Of a stretch of 64,000 bases of DNA, positions 1 to 11,425 are shown in pieces. Positions within the stretch are counted from its first letter, which is position 1. Every line of letters starts with the position of its first letter. The notes below the pieces were generated by a model. That model worked only from the letters and a program-made list of their open reading frames with translations. It was not told the origin of the DNA and made no database searches. The position numbers and the translations under genes were made by a program. The stretch lies in the NCBI GenBank assembly GCA_964019165.1, contig OZ025277.1, forward strand, positions 1,616,453-1,680,452. The letters are read 5' to 3'. This DNA is from Mastigias papua (lineage: Eukaryota; Cnidaria; Scyphozoa; Rhizostomeae; Mastigiidae).

Positions 1-624
1 AGTCACCTTTGTGCTTGGCTCTTTCGTTGTAAATTTTACAGATTCTGTTGATTCTTCACTTTCCTCGGTTGTTCTTACTACCTCCTGTGTTGTTCTGGGC
101 ACAGTAGTTGGATATGTTGATGGTGCATCAGTTTTAACAGTTGTAGCTACCTCTTCAGTCACCTTTGTGCTTGGCTCTTTCGTTGTAAATTTTACAGATT
201 CTGTTGATTCTTCACTTTCCTCAGTTGCTCTTACTACCTCCTGTGTTGTACTAGGTACAGTAGTTGGATATGTTGATGGTGCATCAGTTTTAACAGTTGT
301 AGCTACCTCTTCAGTCACCTTTGTGCTTGGCTCTTTCGTTGTAAATTTTACAGATTCTGTTGATTCTTCACTTTCCTCAGTTGCTCTTACTACCTCCTGT
401 GTTGTACTAGGTACAGTAGTTGGATATGTTGATGGTGCATCAGTTTTAACAGTTGTAGCTACCTCTTCAGTCACCTTTGTGCTTGGCTCTTTCGTTGTGA
501 ATGCTAGAGAGTCGGTTGTATCTTCACTGTCGTTGATTGTGCTTGTGATGTCTTGTGTTGTGGAAGGAACAGTAGGTGGGTATTTAGACGGTATATCAGT
601 TTTATTTAATATAGTCAAACCGTC
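1..624 (-). repeat. 156-bp coding tandem repeat (52 residues per unit)
   Basis: Units start at 1, 157, 313 and 469, exactly 156 bp apart, so each unit keeps the reading frame. Units 157-312 and 313-468 read as identical. Unit 1-156 differs by a handful of bases, and unit 469-624 is clearly diverged. On the minus strand each unit encodes a Thr/Ser/Glu/Pro/Val-rich block including the motif FTTKEPSTKVT. The array may continue to the left of the window. Confidence 0.9.
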
Positions 625-1344
625 AACTCCCTTTGTAGTCTGCATTATTGTATAGAGTTTTGTAGGCTCAGCTGGATCGTCACTTCGTTGCGTCAACGCA
701 AGGCTTGTCTGCATTGTTGTAAGCCCACTAGACAGGCTTTTCGTTGATACATTCATGGCGGTCGCTTCATCCTTGGGGCCTTCTGTTTTTCGCCCTTTCG
801 TGTCATTTACTAGAGAATCAGTAGTAAGCTGAATGTCCTGATTAGTCCTTGCTGTCGCTTCTTCTGTTGGTGCTATGGTGGCTGAAGTATACCACACAGG
901 TCTTACTGTCCTTCTCCGACCTAGAACAATAAAAGCTCCACTTTTTACTGTGCCAGAAAATAGTTTAGAATATTTCGGATCTGGGTTTGCTAGTTGACTT
1001 CTAACGGTGGGCCCTGTTGCACCAGAATATTTCACTGAATTAGGTGACTCACTGTTAGCCGCTGCTGAAGTTCTTTCCGTAGGCGCAGCAGTGGGTGTGG
1101 CAGCAGGTGCATCCGTTGTAATGGTGGGTTCTGATCTCGCCTTTGCAACGCTAGCATCAGTGAGTGTAGTGGCCGAAAATGATTTCGGCTGATCTGTGGC
1201 ATGAATGACTTCATCCGATGTTTCATTTGACAGCACAGCATATTTCAGTAACTTTTCAGAGCTGGAACTATCATTGTCGTCCTTAATGCGATCAGCGCTT
1301 CGGTGTGTATTCACAGCTTCTCCTGGCTTTTGACTTGTCTTCTC
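1..1344 (-). CDS. Exon 3 (partial) of TSPN/mucin-like secreted protein gene
   Basis: The minus frame is open from 1344 to the window edge with no stop, giving at least 448 residues; the gene runs off the left side. The exon starts after a good acceptor (minus ...tttttggcag|GAGAAG, AG at 1345-1346) in phase 0. The protein is rich in Thr, Ser, Pro, Glu and Lys with almost no Cys or aromatic residues, as expected for an extended O-glycosylated mucin-like stalk. N-glycosylation sequons are visible (N-E-T, N-V-S, N-K-T). The far end consists of 52-residue tandem repeats. It is joined in phase 0 to exon 2 at 6354-6425 and exon 1 at 29769-30377, which carry the TSPN domain. Small extra exons inside the 5-kb intron cannot be excluded. 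Neither the domain after this exon nor the full product can be seen. The exon is well supported; membership in this gene rests on strand, phase and domain completion. Confidence 0.72.
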
Positions 1345-1546
1345 CTGCCAAAAACCAATCACAAAATCAATCTAAATCATAGTGAACCAATGTATTACTA
1401 TAATTTAAAATCAAGCTCTAGCTGGGATCGAACCAATTCAAATCACTCTGAATTCAATAAACACGTGGAATAGATACAAATGTGTCGTTTTTTATGCTTG
1501 TATTTCGAAAAAGAAACCTAGCAGCTACCTTTACGCTTCTATTTAG

Positions 1547-1753
1547 AAGCGGATCCAGAGCTTGGTTTGGGGGCCCATTCTGGAAAGAAAATTTGGGAGG
1601 GGGGAATTTTACTAATAGCTTGGAGTCTTGGAGCGTTCTAGAGTACTCAATTCAATTCCTATTCATTTTCTTGTCTAATTCACGTGGCATATCTCTGAAT
1701 TACTGTATGGAGGGCATGGCCCCCGGTCCCCCTTGGATCCGTACTTGCTCCTA
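1547..1753. repeat. Possible hAT-like MITE, weak
   Basis: A GCGGATCCA-containing end near 1550 is mirrored by TTGGATCCGTAC near 1732-1743, with inner GGGGGCCC and GGCCCCC blocks also mirrored. This resembles the CAGGGGCGGATCC termini of many hAT-derived MITEs. No target-site duplication is visible, so the call is weak. Confidence 0.3.
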
Positions 1754-1762
1754 GTTCATTTT

Positions 1763-2266
1763 GGCTACGTTTACAAGAGCAAAAGTGAATCGGATCTAAA
1801 GGTGGATCGGATCTAAAGGTGGATCGGATCTAAAGGTGGATCGGATCTAAAGGTGGATCGGATCTAAAGGTGGATCGGATCTAAAGGTGGATCGGGTCTA
1901 AAGGTGGATCGGGTCTAGCACATCCAGTTTTGGTACGGACATACTTTGCGTTTATACGACGCTTTTGGATCCGATCCACTTTTTTTGTTTGATTAATTAC
2001 GCATGCGTATTTTGCCTCTGATTACAAAAATTACCTTCCTTTTTCAGTTCGCACCAGTTTTGGATCGGATCTCACTGTTTACACGATACAAAGTAGATCG
2101 GATCTAAACTGGATCTACTTTTGAAAACGGTCCAGAAGTAGAGTGGATAGCGAACCAGAACTGGATCGGATCCACAAGATCTTATGTAAACGCAAGGCCT
2201 ATCCGTAATAAAAGTACATCGGATCCAGTCTAGATCCGATCCAGCTTTGCTCGTGTAAACGGGGTC
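1763..2266. mobile_element. 504-bp MITE with CGTTTACA-type terminal inverted repeats
   Basis: The left end GGCTACGTTTACAAGAGCAA is mirrored by the right end, whose reverse complement begins GACCCCGTTTACACGAGCAA. The inverted similarity continues through the GGATCGGATC motif for about 30 bp or more. The interior is built from further GGATCGGATC/GATCCGATCC motifs in both orientations. TTT lies on both sides, which would fit a 3-bp target duplication of PIF/Harbinger type, but T-runs are common here. No coding capacity. Confidence 0.7.
1789..1917 (+). repeat. 17-bp minisatellite (ATCGGATCTAAAGGTGG)n
   Basis: Seven complete 17-bp units run from 1789 to 1907, followed by a partial unit. The first six are identical; the last carries ATCGGGTC instead of ATCGGATC, as does the partial unit. 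The array lies directly inside the left inverted repeat of the 1763-2266 element and appears to have grown from it. Confidence 0.92.
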
Positions 2267-3204
2267 TTTATGTCAAGAAAGCACATTGAATTACGGACAC
2301 AATTTTCCACCAATTTGTTACTATTCAACTACCAGGCGCACAACAACCCATTTCGACAAAACAGGGCACTATTTAGATCATGAATGTATAAAAGGCAGCA
2401 TAGCTTAGAATAATATATCCCAGATTTAGATTAAATATATTGAAGGAATCTTTATGATTTTGCTACTTTCATGTCTAATGACTAAAGATCACTCATTAAA
2501 ACATTATCCGAACATTTAAAGTAATTTTAACTACAATTTTCAGGGACTCAGCTGTTGGAGGAGGCATCAGAACCTCTTCAACGTGGGGCAATGTGAATAA
2601 TTTCGCAGTAAAAATATCAATAAACCCTTAGAGATTTTCGTTAATGCCAAAAGCATTCATAGATTGATTAGATTGGTCCCTTAGCTTGATAATCAAGAGA
2701 GCTAGCCCTCAAAGAGGTTTTGATCAGAACATATGTACATACTTGGGCGTTCGGTCAAGTTGAACGAACTGCTACGTCAGATACCTTTAGTAACATTAAC
2801 TTCCTGAAGTTGTACAGAACCTGGTGAAAGGCTAGATCACCACAAAAGTGATGTGAAAGTACGGTGAAAGGTCCACACAAATACTCAATTGAAACAAATG
2901 ATGACCCGAGAAGAAATCGAAAAGCCAAAATGAGATCATTCAGATTATACTTTGTGAATTAAGGAACCACATAATGAGGCAGTCGGGAAGAAGGTGCTTG
3001 CGGATTAAATGGAATCCTTAAGTCTTTGGCTTAGAAGCTTAGACAATTTTCCTGTCTCCTTTACACCACCATAAGCATTTCATAGTCCAGTCCTTTCTAC
3101 TCTGTATCGAAACGCCCTTTTACATCCAGCAGAAAATTCTCACTGCAATCGTTAAGTATTTTCCATTATTTACAGACACATCTTGACACATACGACCTTC
3201 AAGC

Positions 3205-3595
3205 TTTTTTTACAGGAACTGCTTCATAGGAAACATGTGCAAAAGGCTGCCAAAACATCGAAGGAACTTTCACAACTAGTGAAGAAATCCCCAAGGAACT
3301 TTCATATTACTATAATTTTATCACTACAAACAACCAACAATTGAGAAGCCAGATATGCTAATTTTTCCAATCTTTGTAGCATGTGGTTTTAAGGGGTTCA
3401 TGGGCAAGATTTTATTGAAATTTCCAGTGTCCACATTGCCCTGTCTAAACACTGAAAACATACAACGTTGATAACACTAAACATGCAGTAAAATTCAGGA
3501 TTTGTTGAGGAAACTATAATCGCAAAAAGAGGTCCAAAAATATGTAACTTATAGAAAAAACTAAGTCTTGCGCTAGGTTTCTCTAAAAACGTACT
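3205..3595 (-). repeat. Fam2-type MITE copy, minus orientation
   Basis: Read on the minus strand it starts near the TTAGTT...GGACCTCTTTTT block and ends with AAGTTCCTT blocks and a TTCCTATGAAGCAGTTCC terminus. The same order occurs at 21736-22111 and 26267-26662. Its middle differs from the 22112-22566 and 41312-41768 copies although the ends match. Confidence 0.55.
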
Positions 3596-4013
3596 TCACT
3601 GATTTTCTCTAGAGAAGGGCGTACCCGTTATGTCTATTTCTAGATACAGACGCCCTAATGCTGTTCAAACATGAACCAGTTCATCAAAATCACAGCAAAC
3701 TGGGAAAAATCTACTATGCTTAAACAAACCTGTGTAGTATTTAACTCTAAGGTATGAATGCTCATGAAATCCAATGGTTATGTGACTCATGGCATGACAA
3801 AATCTGCGGCCAAAACATCCTTTACTTAGAATCACAAAATGATATAGGGTTGTATCTCCTAAGGCTTTTCTTTCGCGCTCCGGGGCGTCTTAGGGATCAA
3901 TGAAATAACTGAGTGGCTTCCAATTTTATAACAAGAAAATGTCTTTACCGTCATGATGAAAGTCATTGGAATGAAATAAAAAATCTGATTTATCTCGTTC
4001 TCACTACGCGCTC

Positions 4014-4392
4014 ATTACAAAAGTTCCTTAATAGTTCCTTAATTTTCACTGCACATAGAGTGCCACAAAATGGCACAGACACTAGAAAAGCATTGAAATT
4101 CTGAATTTTACTTTTAATTCTGGCTAGAACTCAACCTCAAAGCACAAATGCGACAGGAAATAAGTTCTATGTATGCAAAAGCATAATTTCAATCAAGAAA
4201 TATCATGTCTATTCCATTGATATCATCCAATGTAATGTAATCTTCACTTCCATCTGAGTACAGCACTCGGAATTTGAAAATGAAAAGTTCCCTAGGGATT
4301 TTTCCTTTAGTAGTACAAGTTCTTTAAATATTTCGGCCTTCTACATGTAGGTTCCTTATAAAGTGGTTCCTTATAAAAAAAAGCGTGTAGCG
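4014..4392 (+). repeat. Fam2 MITE copy, 5' truncated
   Basis: It is nearly collinear with 22200-22566 and 41400-41768: AAAGTTCCTTAATAGTTCC, then the block around GATATCATCCAATGTAATG, then TTTCGGCCTTCTACATGTAG and a final CCTTATAAAAAAAAGCGTG. The first part of the element is missing. Confidence 0.75.
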
Positions 4393-4439
4393 CACTTGGT
4401 GTGCAGCTAACTCAGTGGAAGAGGGCACCCAACAATACA

Positions 4440-4880
4440 ACGCTTTTATAAGAAACAAGTCTTTATGAAACCTAGTACTAGACACACTACAATTTCAGAA
4501 ACTTTTGGAACTACAGTGTCTTCAAGATCAGCCGTCGGCCGTCGCATCCGACGGCAGCTTTTTGATTTGAGACGCCTAATTTCCCTTAGGTAAATTATAT
4601 GATATACTATAAATAAAACTTTCATCCGGGCCTTGCAACTCCTCCTCAAATAAACGCAACTCCTACTTCAAAAACTGTTGGAAAACAATCGAACTACAAG
4701 GAAAGAGCTAATAAATTTTAGACATTTTTGTGCCATTTTTCACAGTTTCGGAGACCCCTTTCTCCTCCACGGATTCACCAAGTTTCCACTTAAATTAAGA
4801 AACTACTGCGAAACCTTTAGATCAAAATGTGGCCAAAAAACTAAGAAACGTTCACAACTAGACGGTGAGCCAAGTTTAAT
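4440..4880. repeat. Diverged Fam2-related inverted-repeat element
   Basis: It begins TTTTATAAGAAACAAG and shares blocks (ACTTTTGGAACTAC, TTTTTGTGCCATTTTTCACAG, CTCCACGGATT) with the nested element at 33174-33537. A perfect 8-bp hairpin GCCGTCGG/CCGACGGC lies at 4531-4555. No gene is seen in this stretch. Confidence 0.5.
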
Positions 4881-6353
4881 ATAAAATAAAAAAGTGCATA
4901 ATACACCCTGATACATCGTAAGTCTCTATGTCTCTATGAACACTACTGCTAAGATCTTAAGATAGGGGGAGGGGGGGGGGATTTATCCAATGCCAAAGGC
5001 TTCTTGAATTAAGCAAATTAGGCGATTTCCTCGTTACCTGTATTTCCCCATAGATGCTTACCAGGTCGCATGTGGACCAAGCGACACCACTCAAAGAGTG
5101 GCTCAGAAAGAAGTACTAAACTGGAACTGTTACCCCAATATCGTACATCGACAATACACTTTTAAGGGTGCGGTTGATAAATTTTTCCACGGCATATTGG
5201 CCCAGGCTTCGTCTGAATAACCACCCCCCCCCAATAAACAGCCAAGTTTCCATCAATAACTATCATTGTATATGAACAAACACTTGATTTCCCTTAAGAA
5301 AGATTCTCCCATAGAGGGAAGCAAGAGATCGATACAGTCGTGGGTGGAATTCCGCTCAATTTTGTCCACACTCTAGACAATTAACAGAAAGGACAGTGCG
5401 TGCCTTTTTAGTTTTCTACTAATCTCAAGAGTATAGATGTTTATCTGGTTAAATTTAATCACACGCAGGAAGCAATGCTTCGTTCAGTTTTTCATTTGTA
5501 TCGTAACAGGCCCCAGACGAAAGCTAAGGCCCTAATCGCATTTGAACTAACAAGCAGGTAAGCCAGAACAAATAATTCCAGGGTGCCAAAAGATACGAAG
5601 TGTACTAAGCAGTCCTCCCTCGTCACAGCAAATCAAAATTCGAGTGGCTGCGGCGTAATGCCGTTGTGTTTGAAAGAGAAGGGTTGGGCCGTTTTGCCTA
5701 CATCAAATATCAAAAACCCATTCTGGATACAGCGTAATTATTTCCAACAAGTCATCAATCAACCGTAAGAAATTATCCATTATTATGTAGATAATATAAA
5801 AAACTTTACTTTATTCTGGAGATGTGACGAATATCTACTGAAAGTCGCGTAAAAGTAGGCGATCAAATACCTCCACAGAGCCGTAAAATGCTCTGAAGCT
5901 ATTGCTAAGTTGACCCCATAATGCCGCAAAAAAGTATTAGAATCACAATCCCGAAGAGTCACGCACTCATGCAGTTTATTCCACGTCGAGCAAAATTCGT
6001 TGACGTTGAAAGGTCTCTCGACAAATCACTTACTGCTAAAAATTACAGTACGTTACACATAGGAGAATTGTGAATACCAATACCCCGGTGGCATGCAAAT
6101 TCAGTAGATCGCCTATATTACACTGTACGACGTACCCGTAAAGGAAAGCCTGCTTCTTGTATACTAAACAAATATTGGAGGGATATGCCCACTAGACTCA
6201 AGAGCACTTATGGGAAAAGATTGGGCCATGCACATACGATTGAAAAGACGTATCATAACATGGGAATACAGCTCATGAGAAACCTACTTAGATAAAATCA
6301 GATAAGGCAACAAATCGAAATACAACAAACAAAGAATCTAATTGTCTACTTAC

Positions 6354-6425
6354 ATAAACTTCACTCATGCACTTTGGCACAGCTCTGTCTGGGCTTGATA
6401 AAATCTCCAAATCGAAGAGAACGCC
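6354..6425 (-). CDS. Exon 2 of TSPN/mucin gene: C-terminal end of the TSPN domain
   Basis: This 72-bp exon encodes 24 residues in phase 0 on both sides. The acceptor is minus ...ttttaatctttcag|GGCGTT and the donor GTTTAT|GTAAGTAGAC, both close to consensus. The peptide GVLFDLEILSSPDRAVPKC is the characteristic last strand of TSPN/laminin-G-like domains: a Phe-x-Gly-x-Leu-x-Asp-Leu strand followed by a short loop and the second disulfide cysteine. Joined to exon 1, whose last residues are RPLF, it completes that domain, and its Cys would pair with the MNGC cysteine of exon 1. That functional fit across a 23-kb intron is the main reason for calling it. It is the only segment of this kind I found in the intron. 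Confidence 0.78.
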
Positions 6426-8572
6426 CTGAAAGATTAAAAGACGAATGATTGCGATCTGCAAAACTCCTCTCTGCAACATTTTGATACAAGTTCAGAACGC
6501 GGCGTGCAAGGCAGTTCTTCGCCTACTTTGCGGGTCCCCTAACTTCTGAGTGGTGACTGCAAAGCAATGCTATTCAAACTGTCAACAACTTGCGGCAAAA
6601 GTACTCAGGTTCAAACAAGCTTCACACTGTTATGTGACGCTCAGCAGATGACAACCGTTTAATCAGCAGAGATTTTCTCTTTCGGCATTACGTGACGTCG
6701 CACGCCCAAATCAGCTCTTCCCCTTGTGATATGAGGCGCTTCCTTGCTACGAGAGCCACTTCCTGCCTGGCCTGTGATTAACAAACAGTATTTCTCCGAG
6801 TTCTATTGATAACAAGATCTTGCGTTTTTATGGTCATCCCTATTCCTGTACAAGTGAATGGAGTCTGTCCAAAAAATATTGCACCCGTGGGCCCAAAGGG
6901 TAACTAGCATTAATAATTCACGTAATTAGCAGTGGGTAAATATACATCGTAGCCGTTGATTTCCACCCCTAAGCCCCGGGGAAGGACTTCCCGCTGTTTC
7001 TCCCATACGTGTGGCATACACCCCATCCACGTGTAACAGGTAATGTCAACATGAAATATCTTACAGCAAACCGAAGCAGATTAATTCTCTGAACATATGC
7101 ATGGATTTTTTTATACGCAAGATCGGCCAAGGCTCAGCCTCAGTGCTGAAAATTCCCTAATCTGGCGGCCAAATATAAGCACTCAATGCTCCATACCAAT
7201 TCTTTAGCCTTTCACTTTTCGTGTAAGATACACTTAGTAACAAGGAGATACAATGTATGAAGGTACCAGGAGATGAGTTAAAAATAACAATTGAGAACCA
7301 TTGATTGCTGCTAATTGACACATTCACATTCCTTAGCAGCCTCCTATCCAATACTGGAAAATTCTCAGATTTTTGCCTATCCAAGTAAAACCCTAGCTAC
7401 AAAATACTAGCTTATAAACCTTTCCCCAATGTGGTAGGTTTCTCAAAGGTAACAAACTGTCGATTTGTCAAGCACAATGTTAGTTACTAATTTGAGTTCG
7501 ACTTGACTGTCAACCCTTCGAATTGGCACCCTTCGAAAAAGCACCCCTCGATAAGCCAACATCCCATAAGTCCATGAAGCCCTCGTTATTGACAGATGCT
7601 TATATTTCGACCATACTTTTTACATCTGAATAGCCGGTTGGTACTATAGAACTTCCCTATAGCTCGAAAAGGCGGGAACATTCTATAAGAAAAGGGGTTT
7701 TGACAGTGAATGTATCGCCCTCCTCTCGAATAAGCCCATGCAAAATATTAAAAATAGCCATAAATCCCCAGGGGGGCTAATTCGAGGATCTACATGTATT
7801 GTAATCAACTTGCTGCACAGGTCTATAATTACACGAGGTTCCATTCAATCAAAATCGGGACTCTCCAGGCGTTGAATACAGTCATATGTTGTACGTTATC
7901 AAGCAGTGTTGCTGTCCTAAAAGTTTAACAAGGAGGACTATGCTGTATGCTGCGCCCCCGAAATTCTCTTTTATTTTATGAAAGGAGCTGAGCTCTCGAG
8001 CCTCCCCTCCACGGCATCCCTGCTATTAAGTATACTTCAAGTTAAGAATAGACGCCTCACCCCCTGGATACTGTTACCTTCTGACAGTCTGCACACCAGG
8101 CTATCCTTATTGCAATCTTTAACTTGCTGGAGAACATTTTGAAAGTAGCTGGAGTTTGTTCTCGAAACTGGGCTATTTACATAATCCCCTATTTGTTGTA
8201 GCCCCAGTTGATATAATTCTGTCTACCCTCTCCTTACACTTCAATGTTTCCTTGTTATATTCCTGACTCTAAAGTACATGGAGAACTGTGACCAGATTCG
8301 AATTACCGAATGTTCAACTGGTTGGGTCGTTGTCTAGGTCATTACTGACTGAAAATATATTGTTTCCATAGGAGGCGTCCTTTCGATTTTTTTTGTCTCG
8401 AGACCACTAAAAGCGAGAAAGCTGTGTGAATACAGCGGCAAATTAGCTGAAAGGTCGTCTTGTGGCAAAAATAATGTCTAGTTGCCAATGAATGCTCATT
8501 ATAAAGCTGCTGAATGGACAGGTTGAGCCACTGATAAAAATCGATTAATAGCATGACTCCGCCATCTTATTG

Positions 8573-8966
8573 AATCTATGTTTGCATATATTTCCCGTGT
8601 TAATCTATGCATTCCAGTGTTATGTTTGTATAGTGCCTGTCTCTATCTAACACTGCAGTGTTATGCAAACTCGCCTATTCTTACCAAGAAAGTCTTAAAT
8701 ACCTTAGGCCGTTTAATTTTTGTGTTAGCTAAATTAGCGAACATAATAGTCCAGATTTAGCGAAAGTTTGATTTAGCGAATAGCAAAAGTTTAAAATCAA
8801 TTTTAACGCAATTCTTATTTAGCGAAAACATACTCTTACGCTAAAATCGCTAAAATAACATGACGCAAAAATTTAACGGCCTAAGGTAAATGTAAGTACT
8901 GATAGGCTACGAAAGTTTGAATACTTGGACCGAGGGAACGTTCTTATTCAAAAAAACGTATAGGCA
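8573..8966 (+). repeat. Fam1 MITE copy, 5' truncated, split by a mariner-like MITE
   Basis: It carries the Fam1 core GTTATGTTTGTATAGTGCCT, a CTGCAGTG block and TATTCTTACCAAGAAAGTC up to 8699. After the insertion at 8702-8886 it resumes with the Fam1 tail (GTACTGATA..., CTTATTCAAAAAAACGTATA) to about 8966. Confidence 0.65.
8702..8886 (+). mobile_element. 185-bp mariner-like MITE (CCTTAGGCCGTT ends), TA duplication
   Basis: The ends CCTTAGGCCGTTTAAT and its inverse (...TTTAACGGCCTAAGG) are flanked by TA on both sides (8700-8701 and 8887-8888), the signature of Tc1/mariner insertion. The interior is rich in TTTAGCGAA motifs. It interrupts a Fam1 copy cleanly. A second copy is at 9965-10163. Confidence 0.82.
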
Positions 8967-8989
8967 CAGACCAGAAAAGGACAACGACA

Positions 8990-9360
8990 GTTTTATAAGG
9001 AAACGACGTATAAGACAGCAGTATTCCGCTGCTCAAAAAGTTTATGAAAGTTCAGTACTGGTATTCTGAGGCCTAAGAAAGTTGAAAAGTTAATTCACAC
9101 TTAAAAATCCAATGTTCATGCAAGCTTTTCATGTCTTTTGGTCGATTTACATAAAATTTATATGAAAATCTATGTAAGTATTTCAATGTTATATTTGTGC
9201 AGTAGCTGTCTGTCTGTGTAACATTGCAGTGTTACAAACAATTCGAATATTCTTGCTAAGGAAGTCGTTGGCCTTAATTAAGTTTCAGCACTGATATCAT
9301 GAAAAACCAAGAAAGTTTTAGTACAGGATGAAAAGCCTTTTTATGAAATGGGAACGTGTA
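8990..9360 (+). repeat. Fam1 MITE copy
   Basis: It has the full Fam1 order: GCTGCTCAAAAAGTTTATGAAAG, GAGGCCTAAGAAAGTTG, TGTGCAGTAGCTGTCTGTCTG, TAACATTGCAGTGTTAC and AATATTCTTGCTAAG, and ends near GGGAACGTGTA. It directly follows the 8573-8966 copy in the same orientation. It carries a short TCTG run, the likely seed of the long tract in the 43.7-kb copy. Confidence 0.75.
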
Positions 9361-9964
9361 ATGAAATTAACCTGAGCATTAGAAGAAGGGCAATAAAACT
9401 GGGATGTGTCGCTACAGACATTCCCCACATTTAATTCCCACATATAAACATTTTTTACTTTTTCTGCATGTACAGCTTCTCTAACGAACTGATATGGAGT
9501 TGCAATATGTGCTGTCAATGATATAGAAAAAAATTTATTACTTTCATTATTGCTCATGTTATATGACAATAAGACTCTTCATTTTACCTTGTATAGGCCT
9601 ATAACTTCCTTGCTTTTACTACCTATTACGTCTAACGTGTAGTTAATTCCAAAGAAAACTACCAAAAATGTTTTTGTAAAATTATGAATCTGAGCAATTC
9701 AATATTGTAGTCTCTGTTTATCACAGACAGTGGACAAATTACAAACAAAAGCTATCCAAGACCAGGTAATGATTATGTTTTACCATAAAATGAGTCAATA
9801 TCCGCGAAAAACAGAGAAACGGGTCCTCCATGTGAAGAGCAACCATGGGTGGAGTTTTCTGACACATAATCCTGACATTCTCGTTGGCTGACGTCACAAG
9901 GATCGTGCCCTGCTAGAGCATCATCAGCATCATCAACTATCATAGGCGGTTTGAGTCCAGCATA

Positions 9965-10163
9965 CCTTTGGCTGTTTAATTTATGCGTCAACTAAATTTA
10001 GCGAAAAAAGATAGCCCAGATTTAGCGCAAGTTTGATTTAGTGAATAGCAGCTTATATTGAATAAATATTAATACAAAAGTTAAACAAAATTAATTTTAA
10101 CCCAATTCTAATTTAGCGAAAACATAGGCCTACCCTTTCGCTCAAAAATTAAGTGGCCCAAGG
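9965..10163 (+). mobile_element. Second mariner-like MITE copy, diverged, TA-flanked
   Basis: The ends CCTTTGGCTGTTTAAT and AAGTGGCCCAAGG match the 8702-8886 element with a few changes, and TA lies at 9963-9964 and 10164-10165. It shares the internal CCAGATTTAGCG and TTTAGCGAAAACATA blocks. It is 199 bp and older than the first copy. Confidence 0.75.
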
Positions 10164-10178
10164 TACTCCAGAGGTAAA

Positions 10179-10546
10179 CAGCGTTTTTTCTACAGCAAAG
10201 TAGTCTATAAGATAGGGGTGCTCGGCTGTTCAAAAAGTTCAAAAATAGCTCAAAACTGCTGTGTGGAATTTAAGAAAATCAATGAGTTCATACACATTGA
10301 AAAATTTAAATTTCCATGCAAGCCCGTCATCTCTTTGACCTAATTTGTATAGATTATCAATGCTATTCTGAGTATTCCAATATTATGTTTATTTAGTGCC
10401 TGTTTGACTATGTAACACTGTAATGTTTTATTATTCCTCGAGATATTCTTGTTTCGAATACGTCAGGGTCTTGGTACTTAAACCATGAGAAAGCTAAGAA
10501 AGTTTAAATGCTGGGTAAGAAAACTTTTCTTATAAAAAATACGTGT
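10179..10546 (+). repeat. Fam1 MITE copy
   Basis: It starts near CAGCGTTTTTTCTAC and ends TTTTCTTATAAAAAATACGTG. The interior matches other Fam1 copies (CTCGGCTGTTCAAAAAGTTC, TTTATTTAGTGCCTGTTTG, AAACCATGAGAAAGCTAAG). Confidence 0.7.
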
Positions 10547-10555
10547 ATTCCAAGT

Positions 10556-10772
10556 TTACTTAACACTGCAGTGTTACACAGACAGATATGCACTACACAT
10601 ACAAAACATTTAGATACATATATTGTCTTATAAAATAATTAAATAATAATTAAATAATTAAACAATGGAGATCATGAGCTTTTTGAAAATTGGATTTTAA
10701 ATGTACATCGACTATCTTAGGACTCAGAAATGGCTTTGTTATAAAGACCATTTTCTTATAAAAAAAGCGCGT
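10556..10772 (-). repeat. Fam1 MITE fragment, minus orientation
   Basis: It reads AACACTGCAGTGTTACACAG and GCACTACACATAC, then GGACTCAGAAATGG and finally CATTTTCTTATAAAAAAAGCG. This is the inverse order of plus-oriented Fam1 copies, with an AT-rich replacement near 10630-10665. Confidence 0.55.
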
Positions 10773-11425
10773 GGCTGAAATTTTTAAAGAAAATGGGTGT
10801 GGCCATAGGGTAACCATATCAGTAGCTTGCAGCAAAGCTCCCTTCTTTCTAGGACAGAGCAACTACCTTTGACAAATAACAACCTAGAGCAATAAATAAG
10901 GATTTCTCGACATTCGAAGGCGTGGAAAATATGATGAGGCATTTTAATTGACATACAATCAGCTTTATGGAGAAGCCTATTTACACCAGAAGTGATCAAT
11001 CGAGATTTTTGCATCACATTTGAGGTTGGCGGTAAAGTTGAACAGTTCAACAGTTGAACTAATGGGATGTTCAGCAGCATATTTTCTTTTTTGTTTACCA
11101 GCTACACACACGGATTCTAGTCATAAATCAAGTCAGTAGAAGGCATATTTGTTAAGTTGTGACATTCTCCGAACAAGTGCATTCTTGTTCATACATCTGA
11201 CAATTCTAACAAGAGATCATTTGCCCAATACACAAGCCCTGCTCATTGGCCCCCGCGGTTGCAAGAATAAGGAAGTAGAGCTCGGCTGCTCAGAAAATTG
11301 GGAAAATTCAGTACTCGGTTGTTGAGGCCTAAGAAGGTTGATAAGTCATATACCTGTACAGTTCCAATATTCACGCTAGAAAGTCATCTCTTTTACTTAA
11401 TTTGTATAGATTTCTTATAGTAGCC

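Larger units (their letters stand above)
1345..6353 (-). other. Intron 2 of the TSPN/mucin gene
   Basis: The donor is minus GTAAGTAGAC at 6353 and the acceptor is at 1345. It holds a possible hAT-like MITE, a 504-bp inverted-repeat element with a 17-bp minisatellite, three Fam2-type MITE copies, a G-run near 4970 and a C-run near 5225. I see no convincing additional exon in it, but exons under about 60 bases could be missed. Confidence 0.55.

Noticed and set aside
11..655. 214-residue plus-strand open frame with repeated GSFVVNFTDSV blocks
   Set aside because: It is the antisense shadow of the minus-strand mucin-like exon; the minus frame is longer, runs to 1344, has a good acceptor and typical mucin composition.
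1418..1450. tRNA-like motif GGGATCGAACC near the acceptor of exon 3
   Set aside because: No A box, body or tail could be found around it; too short to call a SINE.
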